Shown: positions 25,705 to 33,438 of the stretch, piece after piece
Layout of the letters: each line of letters starts with the position of its first letter
Position numbering within the stretch: the stretch's first letter is position 1
From: Chloroflexota bacterium
GTDB lineage: Bacteria; Chloroflexota; Anaerolineae; Aggregatilineales; UBA2796
Reading direction: 5' to 3'
Length of the DNA: 63,021 nucleotides
Assembly: GCA_021325095.1 (NCBI GenBank)
Contig: JAJPHV010000111.1
Coordinates: forward strand, 1 to 63,021
Translations under genes and position numbers: made by a program
The notes under the pieces: model-generated
The model's input: the letters and a program-made list of their open reading frames with translations, nothing else
What the model was told of the DNA's origin: nothing
The model's database searches: none

Positions 25705-27240
25705 ATGGCAAAACTGCACGAATACCAGAGCAAAACGCTTTTGCGGGCGGCGGGCATCCTCACCCCCAAAGGCGGCATGGTCGAAACGCCCGGCGAAGCC
25801 CGCGCCCTGGCAACCGGGATCGGCGGGCCAGTGGTCGTCAAGGCGCAGGTCTGGGTGACGGGGCGGGCGGGCCGCAACCTGATTCGCTTTGCCGACGCGC
25901 CGGAGGCCGCCACGACAGCCGCGGAGCAGATGCTCGGCCAGAAGATAGGCGGTTTCACGATTGACCGGTTGCTGGTCGAGGAGCGGTTGACGATTGAGCA
26001 AGAATTCTACCTGGGGCTGATTATCGACGACCACGCTCGCGCGCCCGTTCTGATCTTGAGTGCGGTGGGCGGCAGTGGAATTGAGGAAATCGCTCGCCAA
26101 CATCCCGATCAGATGGCACGCCTGGTCGTCAACGTCGGAACCGGGCTGCGCGACTTCGAAGCGCGCGATCTATGTCGCCGGGCCGGGATCAGCGGCAAGC
26201 TGCTGCTGCCCCTCAGCACACTGGTGCTCCAATTCTTCACTACCGTGCGTGGCTGCGAGGCGCGCGCCGCCGAGATCAACCCACTGGCAATGACGGCAGC
26301 AGGCAGTCTGGTAGCGCTCGATGCCCGGATCACGGTCGATGATAACGCCGTGTTCCGCCATCCTGAGCTGGGCATTGAGATTGCGCGGGAATTTGATCGC
26401 CCGCCGACTCCGCTGGAACGGGCGGCCTGGGCAGTCGAAAAAGACGATTACCGGGGCACGTTCTACTTTGTGCAAATGGAAACCGAGTTTCACAAGAGCG
26501 AAGGCGTCATCGGCTTTCACGGCAACGGCGGCGGCGGCGCAATGATCAACATGGATGCGCTGCTGGCACATGGCTTCCGCATCGCCAACTTTGTCGATAC
26601 GAGCGGCAACCCTCCGGCCAGCAAAGTCTACCGCGCCGCACGGCTGATCCTGAGCCAGCCGGGGATCGACGGCTATTTTATGGGCGGCAGTGGCGTCGCC
26701 AGCCAGGAGCAATATCATTCGGCGCGCGGGCTAGTCAAAGCCTTCATGGACGCGCCGCTCAATGTGCCCGCCGTGATTCGCATCGGCGGCAACGCCGAGG
26801 AGCAAGCCATCGCCATCTTGCAGCGGGCCAACGGAACCTTCCCCGCACCTGTCGAGGCCTATGGGCGCGACGATCCGCCTGATCAATGTGTCGAACGGCT
26901 GCGTGCGCTTACCAGAGATTACGTGCCGAGTCCTGAGCCGGCGCCGCGCCACACGCCACAGCCAGCCGAACCGTACCAGTTCGAGACGCTCACGGGCGGC
27001 ACGGTGACTTACGATCATGCCGTTTGCCGGGGCTGCGAAAGCAAAGTCTGCGTCGAGAGCTGCGATCCGAAGATTCTTTCGCTGGAAGGTGGCGTTCCAG
27101 TGCTCAACATTAGCCGGGAGGAAGCGCGTCGAGGCGGCTGCACCGAATGTCTGGCGTGTGAGGTGGAGTGCTATTTCCTGGGCAGCCGGGGCGGGCGCAT
27201 CATGCTGCCGCTCCCGGACGTAATCGGACAGGAGCACTGA
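25705..27240 (+). CDS. ATP-grasp CoA-ligase beta subunit fused to a C-terminal 2[4Fe-4S] ferredoxin-like domain
   Basis: 511 residues. Residues 1-400 look like the beta subunit of succinyl-CoA synthetase or the small subunit of ATP-citrate lyase. The start MAKLHEYQSKTLLRAAGI is typical, followed by GGPVVVKAQVWVTGRAG (ATP-grasp), EINPLAM and the CoA-ligase stretch IGFHGNGGGGAMINMD. After a Pro-rich linker, residues 441-489 hold eight cysteines. They are Cys441-x2-Cys444-x4-Cys449-x3-Cys453 and Cys479-x2-Cys482-x2-Cys485-x3-Cys489, a pattern expected to bind two iron-sulfur clusters. I know no standard succinyl-CoA synthetase with this tail. The start lies 4 bases after the glycohydrolase gene, and the alpha-type partner follows 4 bases downstream. 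Confidence 0.88.
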   Translation: MAKLHEYQSKTLLRAAGILTPKGGMVETPGEARALATGIGGPVVVKAQVWVTGRAGRNLIRFADAPEAATTAAEQMLGQKIGGFTIDRLLVEERLTIEQEFYLGLIIDDHARAPVLILSAVGGSGIEEIARQHPDQMARLVVNVGTGLRDFEARDLCRRAGISGKLLLPLSTLVLQFFTTVRGCEARAAEINPLAMTAAGSLVALDARITVDDNAVFRHPELGIEIAREFDRPPTPLERAAWAVEKDDYRGTFYFVQMETEFHKSEGVIGFHGNGGGGAMINMDALLAHGFRIANFVDTSGNPPASKVYRAARLILSQPGIDGYFMGGSGVASQEQYHSARGLVKAFMDAPLNVPAVIRIGGNAEEQAIAILQRANGTFPAPVEAYGRDDPPDQCVERLRALTRDYVPSPEPAPRHTPQPAEPYQFETLTGGTVTYDHAVCRGCESKVCVESCDPKILSLEGGVPVLNISREEARRGGCTECLACEVECYFLGSRGGRIMLPLPDVIGQEH

Positions 27241-27243
27241 TCA

Positions 27244-28974
27244 ATGGCAATCCTGATCGATGGCAAGCAGCGTGTGCTGGTACAGGGCATAACGGGCCGG
27301 GAGGGATTGGCGCGTACCCGCTTGATGAAAGGCTATGGCACCTGCGTTGTGGCGGGCGTGACACCGGGACGAGGCGGAACCGATGTGGAAGGTATCCCGG
27401 TCTTCGACACTGTCAGCGGGGCCTGCGAAGCGGTGGGCAATATCGATGTGAGCGTCCTGTTTGTGCCTGCGCCTCTGGTGAAGGGCGCCGCCATCGAAGC
27501 GCTCGAATCCGGGATCAAGCTGCTGGTGATCGTGCCGGATCGCGTGCCGATCTACGACGTGCTGGAGATCGCCACCATCGCGGATCGGACAGACGCAGCC
27601 TTTGTTGGGCCGAATACGCTGGGCGTGCTCAGTCCTGGTCGCGGGGTGCTGGGCATGGTCGGCGGACACGCTGCGAGCGCCCAAAGCTGGTTTGTGCCGG
27701 GGCCGGTTGGCATCAGCAGCCGCAGCGGGGGCATCACGGCCAGCATGGCCTACTACCTCGCCCGGCGTGGAATCGGCTGTTCGACGATGGTACACGTCGG
27801 CGGCGATCCGATTGTCGGGATGCCGCACGCCGAAGTCCTGAAGCACTTTGAGGCCGACGATGACACGCAGTTAGTCGTGATGTATGGCGAGATCGGTACT
27901 TCTCAGGAGGAAGACGCTGCTACACTGATCGAAACGGGCGGATTTACAAAGCCCCTCATCGCCTGTATCGGCGGCAAGGCCGCCAGGAGCGGGACACGTT
28001 TCAGCCACGCCGGGGCGATCATCGAAGGCGAACGGGGCACCTATGAAGGCAAAGTCACGCGGCTGCGCGCAGTAGGTGCGCATATCGTCGATTCCTTCAC
28101 CGATATTCCGGCGGTCACCGCCAACCTGTTGAGCAAATTGCAGCCACGCCCACGCAAAGTACAAAAATCCGCTGCATCATCGCGGAACGTTAGAGACTCA
28201 CTGCACTGGAAAACCGCCGTCACTCAGGTGAAGCCGAACGAGATTCGGCTGCGTGGCTACCGGATCGATGAATTGATGGGGCAGATCACGTTCAGCCAGG
28301 CGATTCACCTGGCCCTGACCGGACAGCTTCCCTCGCCAGAGGTGGGCGGCCTGATCGATGCAATGCTCGTTGCTTCGATTGACCACGGCGCGACGCCGCC
28401 CTCGGCCCTTGCCGCGCGCACTGCGGCCAGCACCGGGGCAGCGATGAATGCAGCGCTGGCGGTGGGTTTGCTCAGCATTAACCAGCATCACGGTGGCGCT
28501 ATCCAGGCATGTATGGAAATGATCCGGGATGTTCAGAAACGTGGCGCAGACAGCAAGGGTGTACTTGACGAGGCAGCCTTCGCCTTTGTTGCCGCTTGCA
28601 AGCAATCGAACGCGCGCTTACCCGGTTTCGGCCACCGTATCCATACGCACGATCCGCGCACGGCACGCCTGCTGGCGCTGGCGGAGCAGACCGGGTTGGC
28701 GGGCAAGGGCGTCGCGGTGATACGCGCGCTCGAAAAGGCGCTTGCCACGCATGGAACTATCCTGCCGATTAACGTGGATGGCGCGATGGCCGCATTGCTG
28801 GTGGACATAGGCATCCAACCTGAACTCGGCAATACATTCTTTATGATGGCGCGGCTGCCGGGACTGGTGGCGCACATCTACGAAGAAAAAACACGTGAGC
28901 GCCCGATGCGCCCAATTCATCCTGTTGATCACGAATATGACGGCGCACAGAATGCTGGAACGAACGAAAAGTAA
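27244..28974 (+). CDS. CoA-ligase alpha subunit fused to a citryl-CoA-lyase-like domain (ATP-citrate-lyase large-subunit architecture)
   Basis: 576 residues. Residues 1-300 are a succinyl-CoA-synthetase alpha/CoA-binding module: VQGITGREGLARTRLMKGYG binds CoA, SSRSGGITASMAYYLARRGIG follows, and the phosphorylated His255 lies in FSHAGAI. Residues 330-570 are a citrate-synthase-fold lyase with LMGQITFSQAIHLALTG, His464 in GFGHRIH and Asp512 in INVDGAMAALLVD, the residues used by citryl-CoA lyases. The order matches AclA of two-subunit ATP-citrate lyases. In a sugar and glycohydrolase operon it more likely activates an acid and cleaves it to acetyl-CoA plus an oxo product than serves carbon fixation. 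The substrate is not determined here. Confidence 0.87.
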   Translation: MAILIDGKQRVLVQGITGREGLARTRLMKGYGTCVVAGVTPGRGGTDVEGIPVFDTVSGACEAVGNIDVSVLFVPAPLVKGAAIEALESGIKLLVIVPDRVPIYDVLEIATIADRTDAAFVGPNTLGVLSPGRGVLGMVGGHAASAQSWFVPGPVGISSRSGGITASMAYYLARRGIGCSTMVHVGGDPIVGMPHAEVLKHFEADDDTQLVVMYGEIGTSQEEDAATLIETGGFTKPLIACIGGKAARSGTRFSHAGAIIEGERGTYEGKVTRLRAVGAHIVDSFTDIPAVTANLLSKLQPRPRKVQKSAASSRNVRDSLHWKTAVTQVKPNEIRLRGYRIDELMGQITFSQAIHLALTGQLPSPEVGGLIDAMLVASIDHGATPPSALAARTAASTGAAMNAALAVGLLSINQHHGGAIQACMEMIRDVQKRGADSKGVLDEAAFAFVAACKQSNARLPGFGHRIHTHDPRTARLLALAEQTGLAGKGVAVIRALEKALATHGTILPINVDGAMAALLVDIGIQPELGNTFFMMARLPGLVAHIYEEKTRERPMRPIHPVDHEYDGAQNAGTNEK

Positions 28975-28980
28975 TCGGCG

Positions 28981-29478
28981 CAACTGATCATCGTTTGGAT
29001 GATGGATGTTGGTTTCGACCACGGTGCTGTCGATGCGCAGCTTGCGTCCCTTGGTTACTTTCAATTGCTGGGCCAATCTCACGACGTGTTCAAGCAGTCC
29101 CGCCAGCGTTTCGGGCTGAATGAGGTTCGCCCAGCGGATCAGCGTCGTGTCGTCCGGCACTTTTTCCAGATACACCCGACAGAATTGCCGCAAGATCAGG
29201 CTGTCACTCACCCATTGCTCCGTCTGCTCATAGCTCCAGCCATACAGGTGCTTGACGACCAGCATCCGCAAGACCACTTCCACCGGCGTTGACCCACGCC
29301 CAGTCACCAGTGTTTTCCGATAGCGTTGGCTGAGATCGCCTTTCACCGCCCTGAATAGCCCGTCGTTCTCCAACAGCTTATCCAGTTGCATCAGCACCGG
29401 TTCCATACTCAGCTCGATGCCTTTGATTTCCTCGAACACATTTCGCCGTGCGTACCGCTCGCGTAACATTGCCCACAA
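28981..29478 (-). pseudogene. IS5/ISNCY-type transposase, N-terminal fragment
   Basis: From the start at 29478 the frame reads MWAMLRERYARRNVFEEI, VEVVLRMLVVKHLYGWSYEQ, VPDDTTLIRWANLI and RIDSTVVETNIHHPNDDQ. That is the N-terminal domain and the first catalytic Asp (IDSTVVE) of this transposase group. Homology stops at about 28981, 7 bases beyond the end of the neighbouring CoA-ligase gene, so the element is broken there. Inactive. Confidence 0.75.
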
Positions 29479-29809
29479 CCCGACTACCCTCTAACTCCCC
29501 TGATTCTCTCACTTTTGTCGCCTTTTCCCCATTCGTTTCGCACCAGAATCTAACACTAAACGTATTCCCAATGCGTCTGCCGTGACGACCATTGAGGTGA
29601 AGGGCGACAGGATTACTGTAAGTGGAGACAGCCTACCTGAACTGATGCTTGCTATGGCAGCTGAATGTGACAGGGCTGAACTCGGTGTCAGGATCGCATT
29701 GGCTGTGCATATTCCAAGCATTCGAGACATGACAAAAAGAATCGGCATAGACAGGCCAAAATCCGTCTCGTAGAGAGTTCCATTTGTTTGATGACGTACA
29801 GTGTGAGCC
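29479..29809. other. Intergenic stretch with only a weak small frame
   Basis: The only candidate is a 63-codon plus-strand frame at 29582-29773 starting GTG (MTTIEVKGDRITVSGDSL). It lacks a convincing ribosome-binding site and I recognise no family. The region separates a dead transposase from the toxin-antitoxin pair. I do not call a gene. Confidence 0.3.
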
Positions 29810-30181
29810 TCAAGGGTGGAGGGGGTGAGCCGCTGTTTCCTCGCTAACTGGCTGCTCTGGCTGCTTGACTGTGATCTCAAGTGAAAATCCTTCACCCAAT
29901 GCCTTCACATACCGTCTCAGGGTATTGAGTGTATAGGCGTCGTAACCGCGCTTTTCAATCCGGGCGACCTGGGCCTGAGATATACCCATCCGTTCAGCCA
30001 TCTGTTGTTGGGTCAATCCGGCTTTTTGACGGGCCTCAACCAGTTGCAGCCATAATTCACTTTTGGCCGCTTCTTCCTCATACATCTCTTTATAGCCAGG
30101 CGCACTATGCAGCTTCTCCCGCCACGCTTTGTAGGACCATTTCCCGGCCTTTATTGGGTCATTCTGTCCTTTTTTTGCCAT
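29810..30181 (-). CDS. HigA-like antitoxin with XRE helix-turn-helix
   Basis: 123 residues. A C-terminal Xre/Cro helix-turn-helix spans about residues 45-100 (ARQKAGLTQQQMAERMGISQ, then QVARIEKRG), with YTLNTLRRYVKALG as its last helix. The gene starts 7 bases after the toxin gene, the toxin-first order of HigBA systems. The antitoxin normally binds the toxin and represses the shared promoter at 30568-30597. Confidence 0.85.
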   Translation of the reverse strand: MAKKGQNDPIKAGKWSYKAWREKLHSAPGYKEMYEEEAAKSELWLQLVEARQKAGLTQQQMAERMGISQAQVARIEKRGYDAYTLNTLRRYVKALGEGFSLEITVKQPEQPVSEETAAHPLHP

Positions 30182-30188
30182 AACTTAC

Positions 30189-30560
30189 TCAACTCCCTTT
30201 TTGTTCATGCCGTCGTATAAAGTCTTCCATCCGTTTCTCGGCTATCTCGATTTCCTCGCGTGGTGTTTTTTGTGCCTTCTTCTGGAAACCGCTTAAAAAC
30301 ACAATCTGACGACCTGTAAAAAAGAAATACATCAAGCGGTAGATATTGCCGCTTGAGGCTCGCCTCAATTCCCAAATCTTCCCTTCTATGTGCTTGACCA
30401 GCGGCTCGCCAGCTTGGACATTCCGTATTCGCAACTGTTCAATTGACCACTCAAAGCGCACTTGCGTTTTCTGATCAAGGCTTGCCAGCCAGTCCCGGAC
30501 TGGTTCATCGCCGTCAGCGGTGGTGTAGAAGACGATTGACCATTCAGGTTGATTTGCCAT
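30189..30560 (-). CDS. HigB/RelE-like toxin (phage Gp49-like family)
   Basis: 123 residues with the Gp49/HigB pattern: GDEPVRDWLASLD near the N-terminus, VKHIEGKIWELR and YRLMYFFFTGRQIVFLSGFQKKAQKTPREEIEIA. Such toxins are ribosome-dependent mRNA interferases. It is first in a two-gene operon with the antitoxin. The ATG at 30560 lies only a few bases after the predicted -10 box and has no Shine-Dalgarno, so the message may be nearly leaderless. Confidence 0.87.
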   Translation of the reverse strand: MANQPEWSIVFYTTADGDEPVRDWLASLDQKTQVRFEWSIEQLRIRNVQAGEPLVKHIEGKIWELRRASSGNIYRLMYFFFTGRQIVFLSGFQKKAQKTPREEIEIAEKRMEDFIRRHEQKGS

Positions 30561-30567
30561 TATACGG

Positions 30568-30597
30568 ATTTTAGTATACTGTGTGGAGACTTGTCAA
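30568..30597 (-). promoter_or_regulatory. Promoter of the toxin-antitoxin operon
   Basis: On the minus strand TTGACA (30592-30597) and TAAAAT (30568-30573) are 18 bases apart. A perfect 8-bp palindrome AGTATACT (30573-30580) lies between them and overlaps the -10 box, a likely antitoxin binding site. Confidence 0.6.
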
Positions 30598-30616
30598 GCG
30601 CGAAAAAGGACACCCT

Positions 30617-30725
30617 AGGGCAATTGCATATGGCGTTATTTGGCTTACTCTTGAGCCTTATTGAACTTCTATGAACCGTCTTGAACCCGTCGATCAAGTC
30701 AAATTGGTCAATATGCAATTGCCCT
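30617..30725. mobile_element. 109-bp MITE-like element flanked by an 11-bp direct repeat
   Basis: AGGGCAATTGCATAT at 30617-30631 and its exact reverse complement at 30711-30725 bound 109 bp with no gene. The direct repeat AAGGACACCCT occurs immediately outside both ends (30606-30616 and 30726-30736). Perfect 15-bp inverted ends plus an 11-bp target-duplication-like repeat indicate a non-autonomous element. Duplications of this length are known for IS4-type elements. The mobilising transposase is not identified here. Confidence 0.8.
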
Positions 30726-30853
30726 AAGGACACCCTGTTGGACATTGTCAAAGTGCTCAAGAGGCGACAAAAGAGAGTATCGGCAAAGGCAGGCCGAAAA
30801 TGCTGCCTCATGTACTGGGAACATGCACACCCCTTCTCTACTCGACAGGCCGC

Positions 30854-31012
30854 TCAGGTGAGCAGTGCTGTGTAGGGTGGGAAGATTTGGAACAGCAGCG
30901 TGAGCGTGAACAGGCCGGCAGGAGTGCCATTGTCGAACGCGCCGATCAGGGCCTGGAATGCCGGGATGGCTGCGCCGCGATTGCGCAGGGCCAGTTTGAC
31001 GAGTGTCTTCAT
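30854..31012 (-). CDS. Small unknown protein (52 residues)
   Basis: A short frame starting MKTLVKLALRNRGAAIPAFQ with a hydrophobic C-terminal half (LFTLTLLFQIFPP). It begins 5 bases after the preceding gene's stop on the same strand, and its codons end mostly in G or C like the neighbouring genes. No family recognised. Supported only by context and codon use. Confidence 0.35.
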   Translation of the reverse strand: MKTLVKLALRNRGAAIPAFQALIGAFDNGTPAGLFTLTLLFQIFPPYTALLT

Positions 31013-31017
31013 GATGG

Positions 31018-31254
31018 TTAATCGAACTCAAGCTCTACGTCCTCGAGGAGTCGCTTTACTCGTTCAGCGTCGAGGATGGCCTGCGCGCAATCGCTGGTGA
31101 ACTCCCCCGGGGGTCGGTTGTGACAATGGCCGCCGATGATGTACAGCCCGCAGGACAGGGCGATGCAGAACACACCGGCTGCGCCTTCAACCTGTGCCAG
31201 TATTGCGCTCATATCCGGGTCGGCGGTGACATGCGAGTAAAACGCGGTTCTCAC
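31018..31254 (-). CDS. Small unknown protein (78 residues)
   Basis: Starts MRTAFYSHVTADPDMSAILA and ends AERVKRLLEDVELEFD. The middle has two Cys and GHCHNRPPG. Its start lies 3 bases after the stop of the DUF4326 gene, so it is probably co-transcribed as the tail of the ParA/ParB operon. No family recognised. Confidence 0.45.
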   Translation of the reverse strand: MRTAFYSHVTADPDMSAILAQVEGAAGVFCIALSCGLYIIGGHCHNRPPGEFTSDCAQAILDAERVKRLLEDVELEFD

Positions 31255-31257
31255 TTT

Positions 31258-32358
31258 TTACCCTCGCCCTGCTCGCTCGATGAGGGCATCCAGTCCTTCG
31301 TCTGCCAGCGCCGCGTAGTTGACCAGTATATCGCCGTGACAGGGTTCATCCGAATCGCCGGGACGCCTGGCCTTGCACCAGCAGCCCAGCACACGCTTGC
31401 CACGCAGGTCGTAGAGCCGTCTCAGCTTATCGGCGTCGCTCAACAAGTCCGCCTCGTACATGGCAATGGCTTCGAGCCTGCCGTTTCTCTCGACGGTGTA
31501 GGGGTTGCCCCATCCCTGATCTTTGAAGGGCTTGCGGTTGCGGCCTATGTACACCCGCTCGCGTTCGGGGGTATTGGCCCAGGCGTGCGAGTGGACGTGA
31601 ACCACGCGCGGGACAAACGGCATCGGGTCGGCGGGTTCGATCTGCGCCAGCGCGAGCGCGCTTGTCTTGATTGCCTCGAACTGCGCCTGCGTGAAGTAGC
31701 TCCTGATAAGTTCGTGCTGCTCCCTGCCCCGCACGATCTTGAGCGCGTCACGATCTTTGATGGCCGCGCGGAATTGCAGCTCCTGCCAGGCTGCCGCTTC
31801 CTGCTCGATCCAGATGGCGGCTACATACTTGAGCAGGTTATCAAGATTGTGCAGGCGACTGCCGTGGTATTCGTTGCGCAGTTGGTTGGTTATCGTCGTG
31901 CACAGCGCCCAGCGCGCGCCGACCTGGTGGGTGGTGAGGGCACTCCATGCGCCTTCCGGCCCGCGTTCCTCGGTGCGCCTGGGCCGGGCGGCGTCCTCGG
32001 CCTTTTTCTTCTCGGCCCGGCACTGCCACTCGCGGACTTCCGCAGCGCGCTTCTCGTCGAGGTGGCCGTATCGCGTGGCCCAGACCGTTGACCAGTGCGG
32101 GTTTTTACGCACCTGCCAGCCGTTTTCCTCGGTGTAGAAGACAAGGCCCTGCCAGACGTCCTTGTATTCAGCCGGGCCATTGTCTGACTCCAGGTAGAGC
32201 GCTTTGAAGCCCTGCGCTCGAATGGTTCTGAGCGATTGGCCGTGATTGCCCTGCTCCTCGATCCAGGTCGCCAGGTTCCAGATTTCCTCGGCCACTGCCT
32301 GGACGGTCATGCCGAGTGCTTTCGCAGTGGCTTCGGCCAGGTCAAACTTGAGTTGCAT
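31258..32358 (-). CDS. Unknown protein with C-terminal DUF4326 domain
   Basis: 366 residues. The last 110 match the DUF4326 pattern: VYIGRNRKPFKDQGWGNPYTV, an Ala/Glu-rich helix, then LRGKRVLGCWCKARRPGD and CHGDILVNY. The conserved Cys and His suggest a metal or nucleotide site, but the function is unknown. The N-terminal half has EEIWNLATWIEEQG and a charged linker (CRAEKKKAEDAARPRRTEERG). The gene follows parB by 6 bases in a plasmid-like module. Confidence 0.65.
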   Translation of the reverse strand: MQLKFDLAEATAKALGMTVQAVAEEIWNLATWIEEQGNHGQSLRTIRAQGFKALYLESDNGPAEYKDVWQGLVFYTEENGWQVRKNPHWSTVWATRYGHLDEKRAAEVREWQCRAEKKKAEDAARPRRTEERGPEGAWSALTTHQVGARWALCTTITNQLRNEYHGSRLHNLDNLLKYVAAIWIEQEAAAWQELQFRAAIKDRDALKIVRGREQHELIRSYFTQAQFEAIKTSALALAQIEPADPMPFVPRVVHVHSHAWANTPERERVYIGRNRKPFKDQGWGNPYTVERNGRLEAIAMYEADLLSDADKLRRLYDLRGKRVLGCWCKARRPGDSDEPCHGDILVNYAALADEGLDALIERAGRG

Positions 32359-32364
32359 CTCGCG

Positions 32365-33438
32365 CTAACCTTTCCGGTTTCTGTCCAGGTAGAAGGCGAT
32401 GATATTTTCGAGGAGCACCTGATCCTCCGCGTCTGGGTGCAGCGCGCGGACACGTGCCCATGCCTCCGGGCTGGCTTTCAGCCTGACCGGCTTGGATACC
32501 GTTACAGTTGTAACGGTAGAGCGCTTGGTCTTCATGGCGGCCCGGATCGCGCCCTCGGCCCAGTTCTCGTCGTCGGCGCGCGTCCACAGTTCGTCATGCG
32601 CTTTGAGGATGGCCCGGTATTGCCGAAGTTGGCTGGGGTCTTTGATGCCCATTGCGGCCATGATCGGCTCGCCCCAGCCACGCGGGATACGGAACTGCTC
32701 ACCGTCGGCGACCTGGGCGTAGTAATGCCTGTCGCACTGCCCGGCGTATTCCTCGAACGGCCTGAACTGCACACCCGCGCGCTGGTAGATATCCATGACG
32801 AGGCGGGCAAGTTGGCGGGCCATGCCGACAGCGTTCAGGTTTGACCTGGCCCCGTTCTCGGATGCCTGGCGCCACACGCTCGGCGCGTCGATGACCTCGG
32901 CCTTGACACGTGTGTACTTCTCGTCGCCCGTGTAAAAGTGCAGGATGTGGTGGGCCAGCCAGCGCTTTTCGCCCTGGTTGATGGCGTAGCCCTGCGCTGT
33001 CCGGTAGATGCCGAGTTGGTTTTCTAGCCCTTCTTCGGCGATACGGGCGGCCAGACTGACCACGTCGATGAGCCTGGCCTCGATGGGGGTGGGATCGGCT
33101 GGCCGCTCGAAGTCGGGCAGCGCGCCGAGATACCCGGCCAGATTGAACGGCCTACCCGACTCCTGTTCGGCCATGTCAAGCCACATCTGGATCATCTCCG
33201 TGACACTTTTGCCCTGGGCTGCCTTGAGGACTTTGCTCGGAACGATGCGCCGGGGCTGTGCCGGATCGGGCGCAATCTGTTGAAGCGGGATGGCCCGGAT
33301 GGTCTTACGCTCGTCGGCCAGCGCCAGGATTTTGGGGTCGGTGATGCTGCCGTATATCTGGCTGTCCACCTCGTGGGGATCGGGAGCCTGTTCAAACATG
33401 CTCCCGGCCCGGCTGTTGTCACGCTGACGCGATGGCAT
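32365..33438 (-). CDS. ParB-like partition protein
   Basis: 357 residues. The N-terminal half shows a ParB nuclease-like segment: RAIPLQQIAPDPAQPRRIVP, then GYAINQGEKRWLAHHIL, which corresponds to the GERR-containing motif. A helical middle and a basic C-terminal region (MKTKRSTVTTVTVSKPVRLK) may bind DNA. It overlaps the parA stop codon by 20 bases, the usual coupling. It would bind a centromere-like site and work with ParA in segregating a plasmid or integrated element. Confidence 0.78.
   Translation of the reverse strand: MPSRQRDNSRAGSMFEQAPDPHEVDSQIYGSITDPKILALADERKTIRAIPLQQIAPDPAQPRRIVPSKVLKAAQGKSVTEMIQMWLDMAEQESGRPFNLAGYLGALPDFERPADPTPIEARLIDVVSLAARIAEEGLENQLGIYRTAQGYAINQGEKRWLAHHILHFYTGDEKYTRVKAEVIDAPSVWRQASENGARSNLNAVGMARQLARLVMDIYQRAGVQFRPFEEYAGQCDRHYYAQVADGEQFRIPRGWGEPIMAAMGIKDPSQLRQYRAILKAHDELWTRADDENWAEGAIRAAMKTKRSTVTTVTVSKPVRLKASPEAWARVRALHPDAEDQVLLENIIAFYLDRNRKG

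Noticed and set aside
25705..28974. Straightforward call as ATP-citrate lyase of the reductive TCA cycle
   Set aside because: Architecture matches, but the operon context is sugar import and glycoside cleavage and the beta chain has an extra ferredoxin-like domain, so a specific citrate assignment is not justified.
30560..30811. Minus-strand frame of 83 codons across the MITE-like element
   Set aside because: It runs through the inverted repeats and has no ribosome-binding site; the element explains the sequence.
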